A DNA stretch of 64,000 bases from positions 295,766 through 359,765 of the forward strand of contig NZ_FNDJ01000001.1 of NCBI RefSeq assembly GCF_900099965.1. The letters are read 5' to 3'. Below the pieces are notes generated by a model that made no database searches, was not told the DNA's origin, and saw nothing but the letters and a program-made list of their open reading frames with translations. The DNA is from Nonomuraea jiangxiensis. GTDB lineage: Bacteria; Actinomycetota; Actinomycetes; Streptosporangiales; Streptosporangiaceae. A program made the position numbers and the translations under genes. Below, in pieces: positions 25,793 to 34,369 of this stretch (its first letter is position 1; every line of letters starts with the position of its first letter).

Positions 25793-27613
25793 TCAATGGG
25801 GTTGATAGTCGATTGCCTGCAGAGAGAACATCTGGGCGTACTGCCCGGCGGCCGACATGAGATCGGCGTGCGGGCCGCGCTCCACGATGACGCCTTCGTC
25901 GAGGACCACGATCAGGTCGGCGTCGCGCACCGAACCGAGGCGATGTGAGATCAGCAGACTGGTCCGGCCGTCGCCATAGGCGCGGAGACCGCGATGGATC
26001 TCGGATTCCGCCTCGGCGTCGAGCCCTGAGCTCGGCTCGTCCAGGATCAGCAGGTCTCGGTGTTCACGGATGAACGCCCGGGCCAAGGCGAGCCGCTGCC
26101 ATTGCCCGCCCGACAGGACGACCCCGGATCGCGGGTCGGCCTTGTCCATCTCGTCCAGGAACATGCGCGACAGCATGGTCTCGTATCCCTGCGGCAGCGC
26201 GGCGAGAGTCTCGTGGACGTCCGCCCGGACGGCCGCGGCCGTTATGCGCGCCTGGTCCCCGATGGCGGAGATGTCGCCGAGGGCGATGTTCTCTCCTGCG
26301 GTCAGGTCGTATTCCATGTAGTCCTGGAACACGGCGGCCACACGCTCGCGGAGCCGCTCCGGTGCCACCGAGCGGATGTCCACGCCGTCCCAGAGAATCG
26401 CTCCGCGCGTGGGGTCGTAGAAGCGGCACAAGAGCTTGACGAGTGTGCTTTTCCCGGCTCCGTTGCGGCCGACCAGGGCCACGGCTTGGCCGTACGGGAT
26501 TCGGAGGTTGACGCCGCGGAGTGCCCACGGGTGGTCCGCGCTGTAGCGGAACCACACGTCTCGCAGCTCGATGCCTTCCCGTAGTGGTCCGATGGGCGTG
26601 GGTGAAGCTGGCACGGGCAGGTCGGTGGGGGCGTTGACCACCGCGCAGTAATGGTCGAAGAGCAGCAGCCCGTGGTGTCCCCGGGCGATTCCGCCGATCA
26701 TCGCGCCGAGCGCGGCCTGGACACCGGCGATGGCGGCCACGAAGAGCGAGATGTCGCCGACCGTGAGGCTGCCACGCCAGGCCGCGAGGATCGCCCAGAC
26801 CAGCCCGCCACCGGCTATCAGCGTGCCGAGCGCGCCGAGGACGGATTGCACCAGCAACTCCCTGCCATCCGTGCGGCGGCGGACGGTGTCGACCGCCCGC
26901 CGCTCCCGGAGCATGCGCCCGCGCAGGAAAGCGCCGATCCCGAAAAGACGGATCTCCTTTGCGGCGTCCACACTGCTGAGCAACTGGCTGTAGAAGAACT
27001 CGCGCCGCTCGGCGGGGCTCACCTCCACCGTCATCCGCGCACGACGCCGGGAGAGCGCCAACTCGGCCGCCAGCGTCGGCACAACGGCCATGAGTACGAC
27101 CGCCGTGATGGCCGGGCTGACGGAGAACAGCACGCCGATGAAGCCTGCGGTCATGAGCGCCCCACGCACGACGCTCAGGCCCGCGTCGAGCAGTCGGCCG
27201 ATGCTGTGCGCGCTCTGATCGGCCAGCCTCAATCGGTCGAGGAACTCCGGGTTCTCGAAACGGCCGAGACCGATGAAGCGTTCGACAGCCGCGTACAGTC
27301 TGTCGAACGCGACGGCGCCGATACGCCGATCCAGTTCCCCGTCGAAGAACTCCGTGATGTGCGGCAGGACGGCCGCCACCAGACCTGCGACGGCGATCGC
27401 GCAGGCAAGGACGAGAACATTGCCCTGGTCGGAGGCGAGGAGGATCCGATCCAACACGGTCTTGGTGAGCCAGGCGATCACGACGGGAACGGCGGCCGAG
27501 GCGAGAGTGAGGGCCACCGGAACCAGGAGCGCGCCCCGCGCGCTGTGCCAGGTTAGCCTGACCGCGAACAGGGCGTCGGCCACCATGGCTCGCGCCGTCA
27601 GACGGTCACGCAC
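25793..27613 (-). CDS. type-I ABC exporter (fused permease and ATPase)
   Basis: The 606-residue half-transporter has six membrane helices (about residues 25-310) followed by an ATPase: Walker A VGRNGAGKST (381-390), Q-loop VFQDYM (428-433), signature LSGGQWQ (500-506) and Walker B LLILDEP (521-527). It has no N-terminal C39 peptidase domain, so precursor cleavage must be done separately, plausibly by the adjacent S26 protease. Homologues export peptides, lipids or drugs. GTG 27613 overlaps the end of the thioredoxin gene by 8 bases. An alternative ATG at about 27586 would give a slightly shorter N-terminus. Confidence 0.88.
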   Translation of the reverse strand: MRDRLTARAMVADALFAVRLTWHSARGALLVPVALTLASAAVPVVIAWLTKTVLDRILLASDQGNVLVLACAIAVAGLVAAVLPHITEFFDGELDRRIGAVAFDRLYAAVERFIGLGRFENPEFLDRLRLADQSAHSIGRLLDAGLSVVRGALMTAGFIGVLFSVSPAITAVVLMAVVPTLAAELALSRRRARMTVEVSPAERREFFYSQLLSSVDAAKEIRLFGIGAFLRGRMLRERRAVDTVRRRTDGRELLVQSVLGALGTLIAGGGLVWAILAAWRGSLTVGDISLFVAAIAGVQAALGAMIGGIARGHHGLLLFDHYCAVVNAPTDLPVPASPTPIGPLREGIELRDVWFRYSADHPWALRGVNLRIPYGQAVALVGRNGAGKSTLVKLLCRFYDPTRGAILWDGVDIRSVAPERLRERVAAVFQDYMEYDLTAGENIALGDISAIGDQARITAAAVRADVHETLAALPQGYETMLSRMFLDEMDKADPRSGVVLSGGQWQRLALARAFIREHRDLLILDEPSSGLDAEAESEIHRGLRAYGDGRTSLLISHRLGSVRDADLIVVLDEGVIVERGPHADLMSAAGQYAQMFSLQAIDYQPH

Positions 27614-28145
27614 GCTGCATCACACTCCGTGCCGCCATCTCCATCACCATCGGGCCGGTCGCCGTCACAGTGCCGGTGCCGTCCAGCAGGGCGAGAGCCG
27701 GATACCCCCGCACTTCGAACGCGGTGGCCACCGGTCCGCCATGAGGCTCCACGATCACTCGGCTGACCGGGGTGAGCTGCACGACCATCTCGGCCGCCGC
27801 GTCCTCCTCCCCAGAGACGATCGCGAGTATCTGCCGACGCCCACCGGCCGCCTCCCGCGCGTGGCGTACGAAATCGGGCAGGGTCTCCTTGCAGGGGCCG
27901 CAGGTGGGAGAGAAGAAGCCGACCAGCGTCTGATCGGCGAGCAGATCCCTGCTGACAGGCTCGCCGTCCGTCGTGGTCGCGGTGAAGGCGGCGATCGTCT
28001 TCCCCACCGCGGCCATGGTGTCGTCGCCGCGCGAGGACAGCAAGCCGGAGTGCTCGCGCAGTCTGCGGATCACGCCGATGGTCAGGACGAGGTTGAGCAG
28101 CGTCAGCGTGCCTATCAAGGCAAGGAGCGAGAACAGGACTGGCAT
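27606..28145 (-). CDS. membrane-anchored thioredoxin-fold protein (TlpA/MauD-like)
   Basis: The 179-residue protein has one N-terminal membrane helix (about 4-26) and a thioredoxin domain with the active-site CGPC (C82-C85) in VGFFSPTCGPCKETLP. The order helix-linker-TlpA fold is that of MauD, which partners MauE in folding the methylamine dehydrogenase light chain. ATG 28145 follows TTAGGAGAG. It is the first gene of the minus-strand operon with the ABC exporter, S26 protease and MauE. It is divergent from the cysteine-rich peptide gene across 195 bases. Confidence 0.87.
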   Translation of the reverse strand: MPVLFSLLALIGTLTLLNLVLTIGVIRRLREHSGLLSSRGDDTMAAVGKTIAAFTATTTDGEPVSRDLLADQTLVGFFSPTCGPCKETLPDFVRHAREAAGGRRQILAIVSGEEDAAAEMVVQLTPVSRVIVEPHGGPVATAFEVRGYPALALLDGTGTVTATGPMVMEMAARSVMQRA

Positions 28146-28224
28146 GAGCTCTCCTAAGGTCGATTCGCCTGACATGGCCGTTGCTCTCGTGCGTCGCCAC
28201 GAGGCTGCTCTTTCCAGGCATACG

Positions 28225-28272
28225 GCGGCGCATATGGCGTGCATGCCGACGGGTGGGCAGCGTATGCGCCGC
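28225..28272. promoter_or_regulatory. 10-bp inverted repeat in the divergent peptide/thioredoxin promoter region
   Basis: GCGGCGCATA (28225-28234) and TATGCGCCGC (28263-28272) are perfect inverted copies 28 bases apart, in the only intergenic space able to drive both the peptide gene and the maturation operon. It could be a SARP or other activator site, or a hairpin in the peptide leader. No clear -35/-10 pair was found here. Confidence 0.4.
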
Positions 28273-28340
28273 GTGTGCGGGGCCCGCAACGTCGAGCGGA
28301 CAGCATCACTGGTGCCCAAGCCTTCGGAAAGGAGAACAAC

Positions 28341-28538
28341 ATGCGTTTCGCCGGAAAGGTGGCCGACCTGGCGTTGCGGCTGGTGGTCCCGCAGACCACC
28401 GCGGCGGCACGGTCGTGCTGGGATTGCGGTTCGCAGTGCCAGAACTGTGCCGGCTCGCGGTACCGTTACTGCTACTGGGTCTGCTGCTCGGACGGAACCG
28501 CGACGAGATACTGCACCGCGTGCACCAGTCCCTGCTGA
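28341..28538 (+). CDS. cysteine-rich 65-residue peptide precursor
   Basis: This small gene begins at ATG 28341 with an almost ideal RBS (AAAGGAG at 28328-28334, 6-base gap) and ends at TGA 28536-28538. The leader part MRFAGKVADLALRLVVPQ is amphipathic and followed by an Ala-rich stretch (TTAAA). The core from residue 24 holds ten cysteines (C26, C29, C33, C36, C44, C48, C49, C58, C61, C65) and several aromatics in about 40 residues. Neighbours are a MauD-like thioredoxin, MauE, an S26 protease, an ABC exporter and two SARP regulators. The likely fate is leader cleavage, oxidation of up to five disulfides and export. I recognise no named family; the methylamine dehydrogenase light chain is also small and Cys-rich, but alignment is not convincing. 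Its 3' end overlaps the SARP gene on the other strand. Confidence 0.75.
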   Translation: MRFAGKVADLALRLVVPQTTAAARSCWDCGSQCQNCAGSRYRYCYWVCCSDGTATRYCTACTSPC

Positions 28539-30406
28539 TCTCGCGTCCGCTGTTCGCCGCCTCCCGCCCGGTGCTGGGAGGCGGTGCCCGGCTTGCCGCC
28601 GATCCCGGCACCACACTCGGCGGCGAAGAGCGCCACCAGAGAGCTGATGCGGTAGAGGTCACTGCCGGAGCTGTCCAGCAACCGTAGATCGACGAGGCGG
28701 TCCAGCGCCCGGTGCGGTAGGAGGCCGGAATCCTCAGTCGTCCGCGCCGGGCGTTCAGCGCTCAGAAGAGCCTTCCCTACCAGGGCAAAGGCAGCTACGG
28801 CGAGGTGGTCGAGCGGATTGTGGCTGTCCTCCAGCGCTCGGAGGCTGGCCAGCAACCGGGAGCGCAGGCTGAGATCCTCGAACTCCAACTCGTCGAGCCG
28901 GCACGGACTGTCGCGCAGTCGTGCCGCGAAGTCTTCGAGAGAGCAGGACGGACGGGTGGCCAGGCGCGCGCCGACGATGCGGAGTGCCAACGGAAGATGG
29001 TCACACAGCCGGACCACCTCACGAGCGGCGTCCGGCTCGGCCACGACGCGCTCATTTCCCGCCACGTGGCCGAGCAGGTCCACCGACATCGTGGTCGACA
29101 GCGGCTGAAGGTCGCAGTGGTAGGCGCCGTCGAGCGTCGAGAGCATGCGCCGACTGGTGACGATGCACGCGGAGTGCGGCTGAGGCGGCAGCAACCTCCG
29201 CACCTGGCCGACGTCGACGGCGTTGTCGATCACGAGGAGCATGCGTCGTCCGGCCAGCAGCGAGCGGAAACGGGCGACGGACTCATCGGCCGAATCGCCG
29301 CTCTGGCCGGGACGGCCGGTCAGCGCGCGCAACGCGCCGTCCAGCACCGCACGCTGGTCGGTGGGTGGCTGATCAATCGTGTTGCCGCGCAGGTCGAAAT
29401 AGAGGTGACCGTCCGGAAACTTCGCGCTGACGGCGTGCGCCAGCCGCAGGGCCAGTGCGGACTTCCCCACGCCGGCCGGACCATGGATGGCGACCACCGG
29501 CGCCTCGTGGGCCAGCACTCTGGTTCGCAGGTCCGAAAGCTGCGTCTCTCGGCCGACGAGACGGGCGACGTCACGGGGAAGCTGGTGCGGCACGACCGGG
29601 GGAGTCAGGGTCCACGAGGAAGAGCCGTCGACCATCGTGAGCGGCTCCTGCCGGCTTCGGCCCGCGGCCGAATCGCGGTGCAAGATCGCCGTCTGAAGCT
29701 CGCGCAACTCCGGCCCCGGCTCCATGCCAAGGCGGTTGACGAACGTGGACCGAGCATCAGCGAAGGCGCCGAGGGCCCCCGCCACGTCGCCGCCGCGGTA
29801 GAGCGAGAGCATGAGAAGGGCCCACGCGCGTTCCCGGCAAGGGTTGTCGGCCAGGAACGCGCGTGCCTCGGACACCACGGTGGCCAGTTGGCCTTGCGCG
29901 AGCAGGGCCTCCATGAGTTCTTCCGCGGCGCCCAACCTGCTCTCTTCCAGACCGAGCAGATGTGGTGCCAGGCCGGGCAGCCGTGGCACGTCTTGGGCGG
30001 CTGGACCTCGCCAGAGACCGAGTGCCTCCCGGAGCAGGCGGACCGCGAGGTCGAGATCGGCGCGTCGCAAGGCGGCACTGCCCCGTCGCGCGAGATCGCC
30101 GAACGTGGCCGCATCGATCTCACCGGCGGCGACCCGCAGGTGGTAGCGGCCGTCCCGGGCCTTGAGACGATCGCGGTCTCCGGGGCCCAGAATGCGGCGC
30201 AGTTTGGAGGCGTAGCTGCGCAGGTTGGCCTTCGCGGAAGCCGGCGGTTCACCGTCCCACAGCGACTCGGCCAGGCGATCAAAGGAGACCGGCCGATTCT
30301 TTGAGAGCAGAAGGGTGACCAGGAACGCGTTCGACCTGGCGCCACCCAAAGTAATCGTGTGCGACTCGTTGGCGATGCAAACTGGTCCCAATACGTGAAA
30401 GCGCAC
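28472..30406 (-). CDS. AfsR/SARP-family regulator (BTAD + NB-ARC), shorter form
   Basis: The 644-residue regulator opens VRFHVLGPV, then an OmpR-type winged helix (about 1-90) with RPVSFDRLAESLW, a BTAD helical domain (about 97-243, ending LGMEPGPELRELQ) and an NB-ARC ATPase with Walker A GPAGVGKS (309-316). It ends soon after the winged-helix of the ATPase module and lacks the C-terminal TPRs of its larger neighbour. SARPs activate secondary-metabolite and RiPP genes by binding direct heptamer repeats. GTG 30406 is chosen where SARP homology begins, after GGGGGGAG. Its last 67 bases run antisense to the 3' end of the cysteine-rich peptide gene. Confidence 0.88.
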   Translation of the reverse strand: MRFHVLGPVCIANESHTITLGGARSNAFLVTLLLSKNRPVSFDRLAESLWDGEPPASAKANLRSYASKLRRILGPGDRDRLKARDGRYHLRVAAGEIDAATFGDLARRGSAALRRADLDLAVRLLREALGLWRGPAAQDVPRLPGLAPHLLGLEESRLGAAEELMEALLAQGQLATVVSEARAFLADNPCRERAWALLMLSLYRGGDVAGALGAFADARSTFVNRLGMEPGPELRELQTAILHRDSAAGRSRQEPLTMVDGSSSWTLTPPVVPHQLPRDVARLVGRETQLSDLRTRVLAHEAPVVAIHGPAGVGKSALALRLAHAVSAKFPDGHLYFDLRGNTIDQPPTDQRAVLDGALRALTGRPGQSGDSADESVARFRSLLAGRRMLLVIDNAVDVGQVRRLLPPQPHSACIVTSRRMLSTLDGAYHCDLQPLSTTMSVDLLGHVAGNERVVAEPDAAREVVRLCDHLPLALRIVGARLATRPSCSLEDFAARLRDSPCRLDELEFEDLSLRSRLLASLRALEDSHNPLDHLAVAAFALVGKALLSAERPARTTEDSGLLPHRALDRLVDLRLLDSSGSDLYRISSLVALFAAECGAGIGGKPGTASQHRAGGGEQRTRDQQGLVHAVQYLVAVPSEQQTQ

Positions 30407-30483
30407 TTCTCCCCCCAGCGACCGAAGACTGGGAAGCCTAGACCTACCGGCTAAGGAGGTTCTGAAATGGCGCCGGTCGCTCG

Positions 30484-33372
30484 TCAGCGAGCCCGTATCG
30501 AAGAGTCGAGCAGAGCGCACACCTCGGCCACCTCCGGGGTGTCGCCTGCCTGCAGCAGGCGGAGTGCCGCCTGCCACTGCCGCCGTGCACCGGCTTCGTC
30601 CCCGAGTGCCTGCGCCGCTTTGCCCAGGCGCAGCAGTGTGCGTCCCTCGCCGTACTGATCCCGGATCTCCCGCGCGATCGTCAGCGCCAGTTCGAGCGCC
30701 GATGTGGCCTGCGATGGCCGATCCGCCTGAAGACAGGTGTCCCCGAGTTCGCAGAGCAGGGCCACTTCCTTGTGCCTGAGCCGAAGCTCGCGCACCACCG
30801 CGAGGCCGGCTTCGTGTGCGACGACGGCGTCGGTGTGCCGCCCCGCTGATCTGTGGGTCTTCGCCAGATCGTCGAGGGCGTCCGCCTCCCCCTCGCGATC
30901 GCCGATGTCACGCAGGAGGGAGATCGCTCGTGTGCCGCTGTCAAGGGCGGCTCCATGGTCTCCCTGGTCACGGTGCGCGGCGGCGAGGTTCATCAAGGCA
31001 TAGGCCGCGGCGCGCGGATACGCCGCCTTCTCTGCCCGGTCCAGTGCGATCTCGTATCTCCGTACGGCCTTCGCCGGCTTGCCCATGCGATGGTGGATCA
31101 CCCCGATGTTGATCTGCGCGCGGATCTCCCCCCTGATGTCCCTGAGCCGCTGATATGCGTGGGCGCTCTCATGGAGGTAGCGCACGCTTCCGGCGTCATT
31201 GCCCTGGTGGAGGCGTAGATTCGCGAGTTGGTCGGTGAGCTGGGCGATGGCGGCGAAGTCCGCGTGGGCGCGAGCCGCATGCAGGGCGCGCACGGCGCCG
31301 GCCGCCCACTCCCCGAACTGACCATCCGCCCGGAACAGCCAGTAGAGCGCCGACACGAGCCTGCACGACAGAGGCCAAGCTTCGGGCAGGTCACCTCCTT
31401 GCCGCACGACCACCAGGAGATTCTGCCGTTCGGCACGGAACCAGGCGATCGCCTCCTCCGGCGTCACAAGCTGCGGCAGTGCGATTTCGTCCGAGGGCAC
31501 CGGCGCCTTGTCCTCCGGTTGGATCAGCCGGGCGGCGCACTGGGCGGCCGCGACGTACCAACGCAGCACCCGGATCGTCGCCGACCGCTGCTGCCGTTCC
31601 GGCTCCTCCTCCCTGGCACGCTCCGCGGCGTACAGCCGGATGAGATCGTGCATGCGATAGCGGCCCGGTCCGGACCGGACGAGGAACTGGAGCCTGGTGA
31701 GTCCTGCCACGACCTCCTCGGCCTCCTCCGCGGATGCGTCCGCCGCCCGGGCGATCACGCCGAGCGTCACCTCGTGCGCGTCGATCAACCCCAGCAGTCT
31801 GAACGCGCGCGCGGCGGTTTCATCCACCTGCTCCCGCAGGAGCTGGTAACTCAGCCCGAAGCTGGCCCTGAGCGAGAGATCGGCGACCTCCAACTCGGCC
31901 AGCCGTTGGTGCTGGTCACGGAGACGATCCGCGTAAACCGTGAGGGTCTGTCCAACCAGGTGAGCGCGGGCGCCCGCGATACGGAGCGCCAGAGGCAGAT
32001 GTCCGCAGTATCGAGCGACCTGCGCCGTACCGTGGGTCTCACGGGTGCCGGTGATGCGGGTGAGAAACGTGGCGGACTCGGACGCGCTGAACACGTCGAG
32101 ATTCACCCGGTGGGCGCCAGGGAGCGTGACCAGGGGATCCCGGCTGGTGAGCAGGGTGGCGTTCTCAGGATCGCCCGGCAGCAGCGGCAGCACCTGGCGC
32201 ACGTCCCGGGCGTTGTCCAAGATGACGAGCAGCCGTCGGCCCGACACCAGCGTCCGATACATCGCGGCTCGCTCGGATTCCGAGCGGGGGAGATCCCTGT
32301 CGGCGACGCCGAGGGCTCGAAGGAAACGAGCCAGGACTTCGATGGGGGGCATCGGGTTCGCCGTCGCGCCCTGAAGATCGACATGGAGCAGCCCATCCGG
32401 ATAGTTCCGGCGCATCAGGTGGGCCACATGGACCGCCAGGGTCGTCTTGCCCACGCCTCCGGCACCAGCGATGACGCAAACGGGTGGGGCGGTCCCGCGC
32501 CCTGCGCCGAATTCGCCAAGTATTCGCTGGATTTGCGCGACATACTGCGCCCGGCCGGTGAAGTCGGCGACGTCCGCCGGCAATTGCACCGGCACCGTGA
32601 CCGGCCTCAGCTCCTCGGTTACAGGAGTATTCGCCAGAATGCGCTCGTACAATCGCCGTAGCGATGGACCGGGCTCAACGCCGAGTTCCTCGTCCAGGAG
32701 CAGCCGAGTCTCGTGGAACACCTCGATGGCCGCACTCTGCCGGCCGTCGAGGTGGAGCGCCATCATGAGTTGTTCCCGGAAACGCTCCCGAAACGGGTGC
32801 TCGGTCACGAGGCGGGACAGCCGCTCAAGCGGTTCGGGGCGGCCTAGCTTGAGTTGGGCGTCGAAACACTCCTCCAGCACCGACAGGTGCATCTCTGCGA
32901 GCAAGGCGCGTTCCGTTTCCGCGAACGGCCCGCTCAGTCCGCTGAGCGCCTCGCCGTGCCAGCGCGCCAGCGCCCGGGTGAAGCGGGTGGCAGCGGCATC
33001 GAGGTTGCCATGTGCCCGTGCGCGGCGAGCGGTGGCCACGTCCGCGTGGAATGCGTCGAGATCGAGGTCATACGCTCCCGGTGCGAGTTGGTAGCCGGTT
33101 CGTCCCAAACAGATGATCTTGCTGGTCTTGTGGTCCAGCACCCGCCGCAAGCCGGAGATGTACGTGTGCACCGCGGCGGCCGCTCGCCTGGGCGTGCGAT
33201 CCCCCCACACGGCGGTGATGATTTCATCGCGGCTCACGGCGCGCTCCCGTCGCAGCAGCAGAACGGCGAGCACACACCGCGGCTGAAAGGCGCCTAACTC
33301 GATCTCTTTCTCTCCTCGCCAGGCCCGCACGGGGCCGAGGACGGAGAATCTGAGCACATTACCGTCTGCCAT
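30484..33372 (-). CDS. AfsR/SARP-family regulator (BTAD + NB-ARC + TPR), full length
   Basis: The 962-residue AfsR-like regulator has a winged helix with the LRFSVLGPVRAWRG opening, a BTAD domain ending LGVEPGPSLRRLYERIL (about 250), an NB-ARC ATPase with P-loop GAGGVGKTT and LLTSRDPL, and C-terminal tetratricopeptide repeats (about 700-950). ATG 33372 follows GGGGAGAG; the frame is open further upstream without homology. It is transcribed toward the shorter SARP 77 bases downstream. The pair probably controls the peptide and maturation operon, by position; no binding site can be proven from sequence. Confidence 0.9.
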   Translation of the reverse strand: MADGNVLRFSVLGPVRAWRGEKEIELGAFQPRCVLAVLLLRRERAVSRDEIITAVWGDRTPRRAAAAVHTYISGLRRVLDHKTSKIICLGRTGYQLAPGAYDLDLDAFHADVATARRARAHGNLDAAATRFTRALARWHGEALSGLSGPFAETERALLAEMHLSVLEECFDAQLKLGRPEPLERLSRLVTEHPFRERFREQLMMALHLDGRQSAAIEVFHETRLLLDEELGVEPGPSLRRLYERILANTPVTEELRPVTVPVQLPADVADFTGRAQYVAQIQRILGEFGAGRGTAPPVCVIAGAGGVGKTTLAVHVAHLMRRNYPDGLLHVDLQGATANPMPPIEVLARFLRALGVADRDLPRSESERAAMYRTLVSGRRLLVILDNARDVRQVLPLLPGDPENATLLTSRDPLVTLPGAHRVNLDVFSASESATFLTRITGTRETHGTAQVARYCGHLPLALRIAGARAHLVGQTLTVYADRLRDQHQRLAELEVADLSLRASFGLSYQLLREQVDETAARAFRLLGLIDAHEVTLGVIARAADASAEEAEEVVAGLTRLQFLVRSGPGRYRMHDLIRLYAAERAREEEPERQQRSATIRVLRWYVAAAQCAARLIQPEDKAPVPSDEIALPQLVTPEEAIAWFRAERQNLLVVVRQGGDLPEAWPLSCRLVSALYWLFRADGQFGEWAAGAVRALHAARAHADFAAIAQLTDQLANLRLHQGNDAGSVRYLHESAHAYQRLRDIRGEIRAQINIGVIHHRMGKPAKAVRRYEIALDRAEKAAYPRAAAYALMNLAAAHRDQGDHGAALDSGTRAISLLRDIGDREGEADALDDLAKTHRSAGRHTDAVVAHEAGLAVVRELRLRHKEVALLCELGDTCLQADRPSQATSALELALTIAREIRDQYGEGRTLLRLGKAAQALGDEAGARRQWQAALRLLQAGDTPEVAEVCALLDSSIRAR

Positions 33373-33604
33373 GAAGCTCTCCCCGCGAGCTGTCGACGAA
33401 ATGCAAACATCGGGTGTCAAGTGCGGAAGATCATCAATGTCAGTCTGGCACAGGCGCGTCGCCTTGATCGTTCCGCGAACAGCCCCCAGGGTTTCAGCCG
33501 AAGGTTCCGGGACGCATGAATCATGGATCCTCTCCCTGACCCCGACCAAAGACTCGATCAGGAAGAGGCACCACGAATCGCGTCGGAGCTACCTGGCCGA
33601 CGCT

Positions 33605-34360
33605 CTAGCTGGTGGCGCCCCAGGTGAGGGAGAGGCCGGTGGCGGCGCGTTCGGTGCGGATCTCCATCATGGTGCCGAGGATGGTGGCGTGGTCGGCCAC
33701 CACGGGCGTGGCGTCGAGCGTGTAGGTGATCCGGGTGCTGACGAGCACCGGGCTGCCGGCGGGCTCCTGGAGGTGGCGGGCGGCGGCGGGGTCGAGCAGG
33801 CCGGGCCGTACGACCTCGGAGGCGCGGGCGACCGTCACCCCCGCGTCGGCGAGGGCCGCGTAGAGCGAGACGTCGGCGAAGTCGCGGTCGCGGATCTCGT
33901 CGGCCACCGGCCGGCGGACCCAGGACACCTGGTGGATCGCGGGCCTCCCGCCGAACTCGCGGACCCGCTCCAGCCGCAGCGCGGTGTCGCCGGGACGCAG
34001 CCGCAGCTCCGCGGCGATCCGGGCCGGGGCCCGGCGCACGGCCCGCCCGGCCACCACGGTCCGCACGTCATGGCCCTGCCGCCGCAGGTCGTCGACCAGG
34101 CTGCGCAGCGCGCCGAGCTGGTAGGCCAGGTGGGCCGGGGCGACGAAGGTGCCCTTGCCGGGCTGCTGCACGATCAGCCCTTCGCCGCTCAGCTCCCGCA
34201 ACGCCTGGCGCAGCGTCATGAGGGTCACCCCGTAGGAGGCGCTCAGCTCCCGCTGCGGGGGCAGCGCCTCTCCAGGGGAGTAATGTCCCGACCGGATCTT
34301 CGCGGCGAGGTCGGCGGCGATGGCGCGGTATCTCGCCTCGTGCCCGGCGTCCGAGGTCAT
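33605..34360 (-). CDS. GntR-family regulator with UTRA domain
   Basis: The 251-residue HutC/UTRA-type regulator has an N-terminal winged helix (about 8-75: GEALPPQRELSASYGVTLMTLRQALREL) and a C-terminal UTRA ligand-binding domain (about 90-245) with the LERVREFGGRPAIHQ and ADHATILG motifs. ATG 34360 lies 9 bases after the trpA stop, so it is the third gene of a trpB-trpA-gntR operon. A GntR regulator co-transcribed with trpBA suggests control of this trp segment; the repeats at 36401-36430 are its likely operator. The ligand is unknown. Confidence 0.87.
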   Translation of the reverse strand: MTSDAGHEARYRAIAADLAAKIRSGHYSPGEALPPQRELSASYGVTLMTLRQALRELSGEGLIVQQPGKGTFVAPAHLAYQLGALRSLVDDLRRQGHDVRTVVAGRAVRRAPARIAAELRLRPGDTALRLERVREFGGRPAIHQVSWVRRPVADEIRDRDFADVSLYAALADAGVTVARASEVVRPGLLDPAAARHLQEPAGSPVLVSTRITYTLDATPVVADHATILGTMMEIRTERAATGLSLTWGATS

Positions 34361-34369
34361 CGTGGTCGG

